A stretch of DNA of 64,000 nt from Aquimarina sp. Aq107 (GCF_943733665.1 NZ_OX030782.1:1012001-1076000), one strand, 5' to 3'; numbered from the stretch's first letter, positions 9,960 through 18,054 are shown. The notes: generated by a model from the sequence alone, not told the origin. Numbers and translations are program-made.

Positions 9960-10110
9960 AGACTCTGTAGTACTTAGAGCGCAGTCGAGAAGTAGTAGAA
10001 CTCATTTTTCATTATTCTAAGATATCATATTGATCCCTCCTGAAGGATGAGAGCATCCACGGTTTGAGTGCAAAGTGGAATCCAAATTATAGTTATTAAT
10101 ACCCGTAAAA
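9960..10110. repeat. Remnant of a dispersed intergenic repeat
   Basis: No gene seen between the regulator and the prs promoter. The segment holds a GAGCGCAGTCGAGA string of the kind found in flavobacterial intergenic repeats, plus a small hairpin GGATG-AGAG-CATCC. Repeat status is recalled, not computed. Confidence 0.3.
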
Positions 10111-10130
10111 CATCTTTTATTGTATTTTTT

Positions 10131-10189
10131 ACGCAAAATATTTTGTCAATATATTGATCTGTTTTATATTTGCGTAAAAATAACACAAT
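10131..10189 (+). promoter_or_regulatory. prs promoter with NrtR-like operator
   Basis: TTTG (10142-10145), 19 bases, TATATTTG (10165-10172) is a perfect flavobacterial promoter. TTTGCGT (10169-10175), 7 bases, ACACAAT (10183-10189) matches the operator TTTGCGT-N7-ACGCAAA in the left arm and 5 of 7 in the right. A second half-site ACGCAAA lies at 10131-10137. The expected leader is only about 13 nt. Confidence 0.6.
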
Positions 10190-10190
10190 T

Positions 10191-11015
10191 ATGCAGTATT
10201 TACATTTAGATCAGTCATTTACTCCATTCGATAAATCAATTGAGTTTACTTCGTTTGTTTTTAATGGTGGTGAGCCACATATCAAAATCTCTGAAAAATC
10301 CATAGGTAATGAAGTAACAATTACACATAGATTGAATTCATTTAATGATGTTGGTTTATTGTTAGTAGCCACAGATGCGTTGCGTAGAATGGGTGTGAAA
10401 TTAATTAATGTTTTGATTCCGTATTTTCCTGCTGCAAGACAGGATAGAGTTATGGTTAGTGGAGAATCACTAAGTGTAAAAGTATATGCGGATATTATAA
10501 ATACTCAAAACTATAACCAGGTGATGGTTTTTGACCCGCATTCTGAAGTAACTCCGGCGTTGTTGAATAATGTAAAAGTGATTGAGAACTATGAGTATGT
10601 AAAACAATGTTTGAATGAAATTAAGGAGGATGTGGTATTGATATCTCCAGATGGAGGAGCATTAAAAAAGATTTATAAAGTATCTGAGTATTTAGGAGGA
10701 ATAGAAGTTGTAGAATGTTCTAAGAAAAGAGATGTAAAAACAGGGAAGCTATCTGGATTTAGAGTATACGAAGATGATCTTAAAGGAAAACACTGTGTAA
10801 TTGTTGATGATATCTGTGATGGAGGAGGAACATTTTTAGGGTTGGCAACTGCATTAAAAGAAAAAAATGCAAGAAAGTTAAGTCTTATAGTAAGTCATGG
10901 AATTTTCAGTAAGGGATTTGAGGAATTAAACAAGTCATTTGATACTGTTTTTACTACCAATTCTTTTAGAGATATAGAAGAGGAGAACGTTGTACAATTT
11001 TCGGTCATAAAATAA
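10191..11015 (+). CDS. prs: Ribose-phosphate pyrophosphokinase (PRPP synthetase), short form
   Basis: 274 residues, shorter than the usual 310 or so of housekeeping Prs. It keeps the ATP-loop signature PYFPAARQDR, the metal/flexible-loop region FDPHSE and the PRPP-binding motif VIVDDICDGGGT. It makes PRPP from ribose-5-phosphate and ATP. I place the start at ATG 10191, because an upstream in-frame TTG at 10170 lies inside the -7 element. PRPP is the cosubstrate of the NAMPT enzyme encoded 9 kb downstream and also carries a similar operator, so this copy probably serves NAD salvage. Eleven bases separate it from the next gene. Confidence 0.92.
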   Translation: MQYLHLDQSFTPFDKSIEFTSFVFNGGEPHIKISEKSIGNEVTITHRLNSFNDVGLLLVATDALRRMGVKLINVLIPYFPAARQDRVMVSGESLSVKVYADIINTQNYNQVMVFDPHSEVTPALLNNVKVIENYEYVKQCLNEIKEDVVLISPDGGALKKIYKVSEYLGGIEVVECSKKRDVKTGKLSGFRVYEDDLKGKHCVIVDDICDGGGTFLGLATALKEKNARKLSLIVSHGIFSKGFEELNKSFDTVFTTNSFRDIEEENVVQFSVIK

Positions 11016-11026
11016 AATTAATTAAA

Positions 11027-11626
11027 ATGAGGATAATTTTATCAGCAATATCAGATGATTTAATAGAGGCTTGGAAACTTTATTTTTTAGAGGAAAAGGA
11101 TGTCATTATTAAAAAAGAAGATATAACTAAATTAAAATGTGATGCGGTAATTAGCCCTGCTAATTCATTTGGATTTATGGATGGAGGATTGGATTATGCT
11201 TTGTCTGAGAGATTTGGTTGGGATTTAGAAAAGAAGCTCCAAAAAAGAATAAAAGAATTACCTGAAGGAGAATTGTTAGTTGGGAAATCTTTGCTTTTGG
11301 AGACTGATGATGATGATATTCCATTTTTGATTTCTGCACCAACAATGAGAGTGCCAACGAATTTTAATATTGATACCTCGATCAATGCATATTTAGCAAT
11401 GAAAGCGATATTAATTTTAGCTAAAAGCGAAGTTAAAATAAAATCTGTAGCTATTCCTGGTTTGTGCACTGGAGTTGGTAAAATGAAACCGAAAATATGC
11501 GCAAAGCAAATGTTTATAGCATATCAAGAAATAATTTTAGGAAAGAAAATGGATTTTAAGGAGTTTGGTGATGCTCAGCGATACCATTGGGATATTAATC
11601 AAAAGGGTATGATATGGACAAATTAG
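11027..11626 (+). CDS. Divergent macrodomain protein
   Basis: 199 residues with a macrodomain: DAVISPANSFGFMDGGLD (about 39-56) is the ADP-ribose-binding loop equivalent to NAAN...GGG, and SVAIPGLCTGVGKM is the second phosphate loop. Macrodomains bind ADP-ribose or hydrolyse its esters or nucleic-acid adducts (MacroD, DarG/TARG1, Poa1 types). The first loop has P for A and the sequence is clearly different from the second macro protein at 14991, so the substrate probably differs. It is cotranscribed with prs (11-base gap). The C-terminal tail ends in WDINQKGMIWTN and is unexplained. Confidence 0.82.
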   Translation: MRIILSAISDDLIEAWKLYFLEEKDVIIKKEDITKLKCDAVISPANSFGFMDGGLDYALSERFGWDLEKKLQKRIKELPEGELLVGKSLLLETDDDDIPFLISAPTMRVPTNFNIDTSINAYLAMKAILILAKSEVKIKSVAIPGLCTGVGKMKPKICAKQMFIAYQEIILGKKMDFKEFGDAQRYHWDINQKGMIWTN

Positions 11627-11882
11627 TAGGTGTTTAAAACGTCCTACTGAAATTTCAACGTGAAAAATGAAGTGAACGAAACGTAAAATTAAATTTGTGA
11701 ACAGTAGAAAGGATTGTCTCAAGTAGTATTTTTCTTTGAAAACAAATACTTCAACAATACAAAGGCGTTTTAATTTAATTTAGAGAAGTGAACGATATTT
11801 TTAGTTGAAATATCATAAGACTAGACTTTTTTGTTTCTTTTTTCGGCAATGGAAAAAAGAAACGCAATAACACTAGATAATC
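11627..11882. other. 256-base gap with a 12-bp hairpin before the ADP-ribose operon
   Basis: GTTTCTTTTTTC (11833-11844) and GAAAAAAGAAAC (11852-11863) form a perfect 12-bp inverted repeat with a 7-nt loop, ending 19 bases before the next ATG. TAAATTTG at 11690-11697 is a perfect -7 element but has no -33 partner. AGTGAACGA occurs twice (near 11671 and 11788). This gap splits the cluster into a prs-macro unit and the following operon. Confidence 0.5.
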
Positions 11883-12341
11883 ATGAAAGTAATAACAGCA
11901 CCAACAAAAATAGAACTAGATAAAAATCTAAGTGTTTTTCTAGCAGGTAGTATCGAAGTAGGTGTTGCAGAAAGATGGCAGGATATAGTTATAAATGAGT
12001 TATTAGAATACAATGTAACCTTGTTAAATCCCAGAAGAGCAAGTTGGGATGCTAGTTGGAAACAAACAATAGACAATCCTATTTTTAAGGAACAAGTAAA
12101 CTGGGAACTACAAGCCTTAGAACAGTCTGATATAATAATGATGTACTTTGATAAAAATACTAAGTCTCCAATTACATTATTAGAATTAGGGTTATTTGCT
12201 AGAAGCGGAAAACTAATCGTTTGTTGTCCAGATGAATTTTGGAGAAAAGGAAATGTAGCTATTGTTTGTGAGAGATATGAAGTAAAACAAGTAGATAGTT
12301 TAGAAGAATTGATTAATGAAGTAAAGAAGAGAGTGAAATGA
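11883..12341 (+). CDS. Nucleoside 2-deoxyribosyltransferase-like protein
   Basis: 152 residues of the deoxyribosyltransferase-like Rossmann fold: FLAGSIEVG near the N terminus, LLNPRRASW, then LLELGLFARSGK, where the glutamate is the position of the family nucleophile. Characterised relatives cleave N-glycosidic bonds of nucleosides or nucleotides. In NAD/ADP-ribose neighbourhoods related proteins have been predicted to act on ADP-ribose or nucleotide derivatives, which is inference here. It is the first gene of a tight run: its stop overlaps the start of the NADAR gene by four bases (ATGA). Confidence 0.8.
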   Translation: MKVITAPTKIELDKNLSVFLAGSIEVGVAERWQDIVINELLEYNVTLLNPRRASWDASWKQTIDNPIFKEQVNWELQALEQSDIIMMYFDKNTKSPITLLELGLFARSGKLIVCCPDEFWRKGNVAIVCERYEVKQVDSLEELINEVKKRVK

Positions 12342-12886
12342 AATACACATTACAAAACATACAAGAGCAGTTTAATAAAGGAAAGAGTTTGAAATATCTG
12401 TTCTTCTGGGGGCATACGCCTAATAAAGATGGAAGTATTGGTAAAAGTTGTTTTAGTCAATGGTGGAATCAGTCTTTCGAAGTAGAAGGAGTTGTCTATA
12501 AAACTGCAGAACATTGGATGATGGCTGAAAAAGCCAGATTGTTTGAAGACATTGAAATTTTAAAAGAGATTATTGATTGCAATCAACCAATGGAAGCAAA
12601 ACAACTAGGTAGAAAAGTAAAGAATTTTGATCCTAAAGTATGGGATGCTCATAAGTACGAAATTGTAAAACAAGGAAACTATCATAAGTTTTCACAGCAC
12701 CAAGAGTTGAAGGAGTTTTTATTGAATACCAAGAAAAGAATTATTGTAGAAGCAAGTCCAAGAGATCGCATATGGGGAATCGGAATGGGACAAGCTAACG
12801 AAAAAGCACAGAATCCAAATTTATGGAGAGGACAAAATCTATTAGGTTTTGCCTTGATGGAAGTGAGGGATGAATTAGATCCATAG
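12338..12886 (+). CDS. NADAR-family (YbiA-like) N-glycosidase
   Basis: 182 residues, the normal size of a single NADAR domain. Visible motifs are KYLFFWGH near residue 20, FSQWW, the AEHWMMAEKARLF helix, and the C-terminal ASPRDRIWGIGMG and NLWRGQNLLG segments. Relatives cleave N-glycosidic bonds (riboflavin-pathway intermediates for YbiA), and some NADAR proteins reverse ADP-ribosylation of guanine. Which reaction applies cannot be read from the sequence. The setting among macrodomain and PARG-like hydrolases favours ADP-ribose chemistry. No DarT toxin gene is visible next to it. Confidence 0.88.
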   Translation: MKYTLQNIQEQFNKGKSLKYLFFWGHTPNKDGSIGKSCFSQWWNQSFEVEGVVYKTAEHWMMAEKARLFEDIEILKEIIDCNQPMEAKQLGRKVKNFDPKVWDAHKYEIVKQGNYHKFSQHQELKEFLLNTKKRIIVEASPRDRIWGIGMGQANEKAQNPNLWRGQNLLGFALMEVRDELDP

Positions 12887-12906
12887 GATCTTTAAAAATT
12901 AAGAAA

Positions 12907-13734
12907 ATGAAAAAGACATTAAGAAAAATAACAGCAAAGGAAACGCTTGACATAACTGAACAAGGTTTCTATATTAATACTAAACAAGAAAAAATAGTTA
13001 TTTCTGAAATTCAGAAGAACGCAATTTATGGAACAAAATTTTATGATACTAAAGAATTAGATGAGTTACTTATAGAGTCAGATACAATTGATAATTATAA
13101 AACATCTTTTGAAGTTGTAGAAGAAACAACGATAGGTAGTATACAAAGATTAGTTTCTTTAGGATTCTCCAACCCGATGTGCTTAAACTTTGCTTCTGCT
13201 AAAAATCCTGGAGGAGGTTTTTTTAATGGAGCACAAGCTCAGGAAGAAAGTATTGCGAGATCTTCAGGTTTATATCCATGTCAACTATCTGCTATAGAAT
13301 TTTATGAAACGCATAGAGGAATGAAATCTTGTATGTATACAGATGGAATGATTTATAGTCCTAAAGTTCCGGTTCTACGAAACGATAAAGGAGAGTTATT
13401 CGATACTCCAATAGTAAGTTCGATAATTACAGCAGCGGCTGTTAATGCGGGAGTAGTTAAAAGGTTTGAGGCTGATAAGGTATCCAAGATTGAAGATATA
13501 ATGAGAGTAAGGATTGATAAGTTATTAGCACTTTCGATAGCCAACAATCATAACGCTTTGATTTTAGGAGCTTGGGGATGTGGAGTATTTCAGAATGATC
13601 CTAAAATGATAGCGAAACTGTTTTCGGAATTATTAAAAGAAAAATATAAAGGAGTATTCGAAAAAGTGGTATTTGCTATTTATTCAAAAAACAAAAAGTT
13701 TATCGAAGCTTTTCAGAATGAATTTGAGAAATGA
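12907..13734 (+). CDS. Microbial PARG-like ADP-ribose hydrolase (TIGR02452 type)
   Basis: 275 residues. It contains the poly(ADP-ribose) glycohydrolase signature GGG-x7-QEE: G102-G104, then Q112-E113-E114, preceded by LNFASAKNP (about 93-101). The C-terminal LILGAWGCGVFQNDP loop is the second macrodomain-like phosphate loop. The family removes ADP-ribose from proteins, and its catalytic glutamates are present here, so activity is likely. It begins 20 bases after the NADAR gene and overlaps the next gene by four bases. Confidence 0.87.
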   Translation: MKKTLRKITAKETLDITEQGFYINTKQEKIVISEIQKNAIYGTKFYDTKELDELLIESDTIDNYKTSFEVVEETTIGSIQRLVSLGFSNPMCLNFASAKNPGGGFFNGAQAQEESIARSSGLYPCQLSAIEFYETHRGMKSCMYTDGMIYSPKVPVLRNDKGELFDTPIVSSIITAAAVNAGVVKRFEADKVSKIEDIMRVRIDKLLALSIANNHNALILGAWGCGVFQNDPKMIAKLFSELLKEKYKGVFEKVVFAIYSKNKKFIEAFQNEFEK

Positions 13735-14369
13735 AATTAGAGTTAACGAATTATAAAGAACAAGAAGAAAACTGGCCGGAGCAAGGATATCATATTATGG
13801 CACAATATGATGATCAAAAAATAGTAGTATATCAATCGTATAGACCAGCTATTGGAAACTTTGCGGTGGAAAATCAATTTTTTGGTGGTCCATTTAGTTT
13901 AGAAAGAATGACTTGGATTAAGCCTAATTTTCTTTGGATGATGTATCGTAATGGATGGGGAACGAAAGAAGGACAAGAAGTTGTGTTAGCTATACATCTA
14001 AAGCGAGAGGCTTTCGAAAGTTACTTAAGTAACGCTGTGTACTCTTCATTTAAACCTGAATTATATTCATCTTATGAAGCTTGGCAAGAGGATGTTACTA
14101 ATTCTGATGTTAGACTACAATGGGATCCTGATCACGATAAGTATGGGGTTAAATTAGAAAGAAGAGCAATTCAGATTGGATTAAGAAAAGAGTTTATAAA
14201 GTCGTATGCATCCGAAGATATTTTAGAGATAGAGGATATTTCACAATTTGTAAAAGAACAATATGAACTAGTACAATCTAATAATTTGGAAGAATTAACA
14301 ACTCCTCTGGAAAAACCATTGATTTTTGAAAATGAGAAGTTGAATACATATTTGAAGTTAAAAGAATAG
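13731..14369 (+). CDS. DUF4291 protein, first copy
   Basis: 212 residues. It belongs to the DUF4291 family by the central RMTWIKPNFLWMMYR core (about 62-76), the following GWGTKEGQE and the later LQWDPDHD and RRAIQIGLRKE segments. I know no proven activity. I recall suggestions of a relation to ADP-ribosyltransferases, unverified. Strong conservation of R, W, K and D/H positions between this copy and the next argues for an enzyme. It overlaps the PARG-like gene by four bases (ATGA). Confidence 0.8.
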   Translation: MKLELTNYKEQEENWPEQGYHIMAQYDDQKIVVYQSYRPAIGNFAVENQFFGGPFSLERMTWIKPNFLWMMYRNGWGTKEGQEVVLAIHLKREAFESYLSNAVYSSFKPELYSSYEAWQEDVTNSDVRLQWDPDHDKYGVKLERRAIQIGLRKEFIKSYASEDILEIEDISQFVKEQYELVQSNNLEELTTPLEKPLIFENEKLNTYLKLKE

Positions 14370-14382
14370 TAAAAAGATAAAA

Positions 14383-14970
14383 ATGATTCAAGAAATACGA
14401 GCAGATTATGATAGAGATACGATTACGGTATATCAGGCCTATGGTAAATCTATTGCAGTGTCTGCTATCAAGAATAATAAGTTCGAATCACCTTTTTCTT
14501 TTAACCGAATGACTTGGATTAAACCTTCCTATTTGTGGTTAATGGAACGGAGTAATTGGGGAACAAAATCGAATCAGGAATATATCCTTGGAATAAAAAT
14601 AAAGAGAGCTAGTTGGGAAAAAGCGCTGTCAATAGGAGTGTTAACAGATCCTGATAAAACTATTTATAAAAGTGGTGCTTTATGGGATAAGGAATTCCGA
14701 AATGCAAAAGTTCATATACAATGGGATCCAGAAAGAACATTAAAAGGAGCGAAGATGCAAGTAAGGTCTATTCAGGTGGGTATTGGTAGAGATTTAATAA
14801 AAGAATATAATGAAGAATGGATACAGGAAATAAACGATTTAACTCCGTTAACCAGGAAAATTCGATTATTACTAAAAGATGGCAAGTATAAGGAAGCTAA
14901 AAGATTAGTGCCCGGAGAAAAAACATATGAAGTTCCTGATGATACAAAACGAAGAATAGGAATTAGGTGA
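14383..14970 (+). CDS. DUF4291 protein, second copy
   Basis: 195 residues, a paralogue of the preceding gene: VYQAYGKSIA, RMTWIKPSYLWLM, NWGTKSNQE and IQWDPERTLKG align without large gaps with VYQSYRPAIG, RMTWIKPNFLWMM, GWGTKEGQE and LQWDPDHDKYG. The C termini differ: this copy ends with a basic KDGKYKEAKRLVPGEK segment. The divergence suggests an old duplication and perhaps two substrates. It starts 13 bases after the first copy. Confidence 0.8.
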   Translation: MIQEIRADYDRDTITVYQAYGKSIAVSAIKNNKFESPFSFNRMTWIKPSYLWLMERSNWGTKSNQEYILGIKIKRASWEKALSIGVLTDPDKTIYKSGALWDKEFRNAKVHIQWDPERTLKGAKMQVRSIQVGIGRDLIKEYNEEWIQEINDLTPLTRKIRLLLKDGKYKEAKRLVPGEKTYEVPDDTKRRIGIR

Positions 14971-14990
14971 GCTAAGTAAAAAAGTGATGT

Positions 14991-15500
14991 ATGAAACTAA
15001 AAGTACTCCAATCTGATATTACTACAATAAAAGTAGATGCTATTGTTAATGCCGCGAATACCTCTTTATTAGGTGGAGGAGGAGTTGATGGCGCGATTCA
15101 TCGAAAAGGTGGTTCTGAAATTTTAGAAGCTTGTAGAAAGATTAGAGCTACCCAAGGTAAATGTAATCCAGGTGAAGCGGTGATTACTATTGCAGGAAAT
15201 CTTTCTGCTAAATATGTAATTCACACCGTTGGACCTGTATGGAATACTGGAGGAAAAATAAAAGAAGAGCTATTGAGAAGTTGTTATGTCAATTCATTGC
15301 AATTAGCGGTGGATAATGGAGCGAGAAGAATTGCTTTTCCCAACATCAGTACAGGGATTTATAAGTTCCCTAAAGAGCTAGCAGCCAAAATTGCTATTGA
15401 AACAGTGAAGGATTTTAAATCAGATGAAATAGAAGAGGTGATTTTTGTTTGCTTTGATGAAGAGAATTATAAGTTATATGATAAATTGTTAAGGATATGA
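14991..15500 (+). CDS. MacroD-type macrodomain ADP-ribose hydrolase
   Basis: 169 residues, a complete single macrodomain. [20 protein letters not shown] (about 15-34) is the MacroD/YmdB catalytic loop, followed by AIHRKGG and, later, [12 protein letters not shown]. Proteins of this class deacetylate O-acetyl-ADP-ribose and remove mono-ADP-ribose from acidic residues. In clusters with KptA, a macrodomain can also process the ADP-ribose cyclic phosphate KptA releases (inference). The stop overlaps the next start by four bases. Confidence 0.93.
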   Translation: MKLKVLQSDITTIKVDAIVNAANTSLLGGGGVDGAIHRKGGSEILEACRKIRATQGKCNPGEAVITIAGNLSAKYVIHTVGPVWNTGGKIKEELLRSCYVNSLQLAVDNGARRIAFPNISTGIYKFPKELAAKIAIETVKDFKSDEIEEVIFVCFDEENYKLYDKLLRI

Positions 15501-16030
15501 AAGAGATAAAATATGCAACATTATTCGGAGGATCTGGTAAGAATCGAGAAAGTAAAGAATATAAAGAGACCTTATTAATAGGTTCCTTATTAGCCGGAAA
15601 AGGATATGTAGTTAAAAATGGAGGATATGGTGGAATGATGGAAGCAGTTTCTAAAGGGATTACCGATGCAGGAGGAAAAGCAGTAGGAGTTACTTGTAAA
15701 CAAGTAGGCTCAGTAAAAGGGAATGATTTTCTAACGGAAACTGTTGTAACCGAAACGTTATATCAAAGACTTGAAATACTAATTGATAAAACAGATCTTT
15801 TTATTGTTCAAAAAGGAGGCATAGGAACACTATCAGAAGTATTTTTGGCATTAGATATTATTCGAAAAGATTCATCCGAGAATAGGCCTAAATTATTCTT
15901 TATAGGTGATTTTTGGAATGAAATCATTGAATCCTTAAAAATAAATATCATACCAGAATATGAACATGATTTATTTATAGTGCTTTCGGATTATGAAGAA
16001 CTAAAAATAATAATAAATAAAACTCTATAA
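15497..16030 (+). CDS. LOG/SLOG-family nucleotide phosphoribohydrolase-like protein
   Basis: 177 residues with a Rossmann-like LOG fold: an N-terminal [26 protein letters not shown] around residue 40, and KGGIGTLSE, matching the family PGGxGTxxE motif except for K in place of P. LOG proteins cleave cytokinin-type nucleoside monophosphates to base and ribose-5-phosphate. Other SLOG members act on or sense nucleotides linked to NAD. Ribose-5-phosphate would feed prs (inference). The stop codon lies inside a small hairpin AACTCTA-TAA-TAGAGTT (16021-16037). Confidence 0.78.
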   Translation: MKEIKYATLFGGSGKNRESKEYKETLLIGSLLAGKGYVVKNGGYGGMMEAVSKGITDAGGKAVGVTCKQVGSVKGNDFLTETVVTETLYQRLEILIDKTDLFIVQKGGIGTLSEVFLALDIIRKDSSENRPKLFFIGDFWNEIIESLKINIIPEYEHDLFIVLSDYEELKIIINKTL

Positions 16031-16041
16031 TAGAGTTAAAA

Positions 16042-16077
16042 TGTCATGTTGAGTCTGTCGAAGGGCTCAGACTGACA
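16042..16077. repeat. REP-like intergenic element
   Basis: The element is bounded by TGTCA (16042-16046) and TGACA (16073-16077), with GTTGAG / CTCAGAC inner arms and a GTCGAAGG core. Elements with this core are common between flavobacterial genes. It sits between the LOG gene and kptA and may fold as an imperfect hairpin. Confidence 0.5.
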
Positions 16078-16092
16078 TAGAAGAAATATAAA

Positions 16093-16638
16093 ATGAAAAC
16101 AAATACGAAACAAATAAGTAAATTTTTAAGCCTTATTCTAAGGCACAATCCAGGTAAAATAGGATTAAAATTAGATGAAAACGGTTGGGCAGATGTAAGT
16201 GAATTAATAAACAAGGCAAATAAACAGCGTAATCAATTAAATATGGAAACGCTAAAAGAAGTTGTTGCTACGAATGATAAAAAGCGTTTTGCATTTAATG
16301 AAGATGAAACCAAAATCAGAGCGAATCAAGGGCATTCTATACAAGTGGATTTGGAGTATACACCCGTACAGCCTCCAGAGTTTTTGTATCACGGAACGGT
16401 AGGGAAATTTAGAGAAGATATACGAAGAAAGGGTTTGCTAAAAATGAGTAGACATCATGTACATCTTAGCGAAGAACTAGAAACAGCAATGAAGGTAGGT
16501 TCCAGAAGAGGAGTACCGATTATACTAACGGTTCGATCGGGAGATATGCATCTTAACGGTATTGAATTTTATCAATCCGATAATGGAGTCTGGTTAACCG
16601 ATACAGTTGCTCCAGAGTATATCGAGTTTAAAAAGTAA
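16093..16638 (+). CDS. kptA: RNA 2'-phosphotransferase (Tpt1/KptA)
   Basis: 181 residues, normal for bacterial KptA. Signatures: LSLILRHNPGKIGL (about 13-26), the winged-helix ENGWADVSEL, FLYHGT (about 97-102), SRHHVHLS (about 119-126) and SRRGVPIILTV with the C-terminal GVWLTDTVAPEYI. KptA transfers an internal RNA 2'-phosphate to NAD, releasing nicotinamide and ADP-ribose 1'',2''-cyclic phosphate. Some homologues ADP-ribosylate nucleic-acid 5'-phosphate ends. The NAD-derived products connect it to the macrodomain and NAMPT genes in this cluster. Whether it repairs RNA here is unknown. No RNA ligase gene is nearby. Confidence 0.93.
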   Translation: MKTNTKQISKFLSLILRHNPGKIGLKLDENGWADVSELINKANKQRNQLNMETLKEVVATNDKKRFAFNEDETKIRANQGHSIQVDLEYTPVQPPEFLYHGTVGKFREDIRRKGLLKMSRHHVHLSEELETAMKVGSRRGVPIILTVRSGDMHLNGIEFYQSDNGVWLTDTVAPEYIEFKK

Positions 16639-16643
16639 AAGTA

Positions 16644-17195
16644 ATGACCAAGAAAGTACTACATCCAGAAATTTTTTTATTAGAAAATTTTCTTTCAAAA
16701 GAAATGTGTGATCATTTCATAGAGAAAGGAGAACAGGTTTCATTTGAAGAGGCTAAAGTTTCTATTGATGGTAGACAAGTGATGGTAAAGGGCGTTCGTA
16801 ATAATCAATGGATTATGTTTAAAGATCAATTGCTAGCAGACAAGATATGGAAGCAATTAGAACCTCACGTGGTACAGAATTTTGGGATTTATAAGGCGAA
16901 TGGCCTTAATGAAATGTTTCGCATTTATAAGTATGAAGACGGGCAACGTTTTAAAATGCATCGAGATGGTAGTTATAAACGGAATGAGAAGGAATGTAGT
17001 TTCTTCTCATTTCTTATATATTTAAATAATGACTTTGAAGGAGGAGAGACCTATTTTGAGAATGGAATTACTGTAATTCCAGAAATAGGAGAAGCATTAT
17101 TATTTCATCATCCATTGCGTCACGAAGGAAAACCTATCTTATCAGGAACGAAATATGTATTAAGAACAGATATAATGTATAAACTGGTAGAATGA
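16644..17195 (+). CDS. 2-oxoglutarate/Fe(II)-dependent oxygenase (prolyl-4-hydroxylase-like)
   Basis: 183 residues forming a double-stranded beta-helix oxygenase. The iron facial triad is H106-x-D108 (MHRDGS) and H160 (LRHEG), with K170 or R174 to bind 2-oxoglutarate. The GGET segment about residues 133-136 is typical of P4H-like proteins. The substrate is unknown: relatives hydroxylate proteins or modify nucleic acids. The position, five bases after kptA and overlapping the phosphatase gene by four bases, suggests a common substrate or stress. Confidence 0.87.
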   Translation: MTKKVLHPEIFLLENFLSKEMCDHFIEKGEQVSFEEAKVSIDGRQVMVKGVRNNQWIMFKDQLLADKIWKQLEPHVVQNFGIYKANGLNEMFRIYKYEDGQRFKMHRDGSYKRNEKECSFFSFLIYLNNDFEGGETYFENGITVIPEIGEALLFHHPLRHEGKPILSGTKYVLRTDIMYKLVE

Positions 17196-17926
17196 GAACA
17201 CTAGTAATTGGAGATATTCACGGAGGTTACAAGGCATTACTACAGGTGCTAGAAAGAGCTAAAGTAATACCATCAGATACATTAATCTTTTTAGGGGATT
17301 ATGTAGACGGATGGAGCGAATCTGCAGAAACGATACAGAAATTAATAGATCTTTCGGTATCCAATGAATGTGTTTTTATTAGAGGAAATCACGATTTGTG
17401 GTGTGGCTTATGGCTGGATAAAGGAGCTACTAATCCTGTTTGGTTAGCTCATGGAGGAAAAGAAACAATAAATAGTTATATCCAATCAGGTTTATTAGCC
17501 AATAATTCGCATAAACAATTTTTCAATAATTTACAGAATTACTATATCGATTCACAAAACAGATTATTCATTCACGCAGGGTTTACTTCGATGCATGGAG
17601 TTGGAAGAGAAGAGTATGATTCCAACTATTATTGGGATAGAACATTGTGGGAAGCAGCTTTACTTGCCGATAAGGTAGAAGAAAAAACTTTAGAAGATAT
17701 GCTTACTTCTCCTAAAAGATTTAATCATTATAAAGAAATTTATATAGGACATACACCTACGACAGATTATAAAATTAATGTACCAATAAAAGCATATAAT
17801 CTATGGAACATAGATACAGGAGCAGCTTTTAAAGGAAAACTAACTATACTAGATATTGATACCAAAGAATTTTGGCAAAGCGATTCATTACCTTCCTTAT
17901 ATCCTAATGAAAAAGGACGAAACTAA
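17192..17926 (+). CDS. PPP-family metallophosphoesterase
   Basis: 244 residues with every metal-binding block of calcineurin-like phosphatases: GDIHGGY (about 7-13), GDYVDGW (about 36-42), RGNHDLW (about 64-70), IHAGFTS and IGHTPTT. The size and PPP-like GHTP ending fit bacterial serine/threonine phosphatases, or ApaH-like enzymes that act on capped or dinucleotide substrates. The second option would suit an NAD/RNA-repair cluster (inference). It overlaps the oxygenase gene by four bases. A hairpin follows. Confidence 0.88.
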   Translation: MRTLVIGDIHGGYKALLQVLERAKVIPSDTLIFLGDYVDGWSESAETIQKLIDLSVSNECVFIRGNHDLWCGLWLDKGATNPVWLAHGGKETINSYIQSGLLANNSHKQFFNNLQNYYIDSQNRLFIHAGFTSMHGVGREEYDSNYYWDRTLWEAALLADKVEEKTLEDMLTSPKRFNHYKEIYIGHTPTTDYKINVPIKAYNLWNIDTGAAFKGKLTILDIDTKEFWQSDSLPSLYPNEKGRN

Positions 17927-17952
17927 GTCTTTCCTATTTTAGCTGAAAACGG

Positions 17953-17985
17953 GGTAGTTTCTACATGAAATTCTACCGATTTTTG
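17953..17985 (+). terminator. Probable terminator after the phosphatase gene
   Basis: Stem GGTAG-TTTC / GAAA-TT-CTACC (17953-17961 / 17967-17977, 5-nt loop, TT bulge) followed by GATTTTTG. An in-frame ATG at 17965 falls in its loop, which argues against that start for the next gene. Confidence 0.55.
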
Positions 17986-18054
17986 TCATTCAAAATATTT
18001 ATAATGATGATTATCAAATTTTCACTAGAACATACAATCAATTATAAGATCAAA

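Noticed and set aside
10170..10190. TTG start extending prs by seven codons
   Set aside because: The TTG lies inside a perfect -7 element and operator. ATG 10191 gives the normal Prs N terminus.
12338..12886. NADAR gene as antitoxin of a DarT-NADAR pair
   Set aside because: No DarT-like ADP-ribosyltransferase gene is adjacent. The DUF4291 proteins do not show a recognisable DarT motif.
17965..18054. ATG start extending the secreted unknown protein by 30 residues
   Set aside because: This ATG is in the loop of a terminator-like hairpin, and the shorter form starts with a clean signal peptide.
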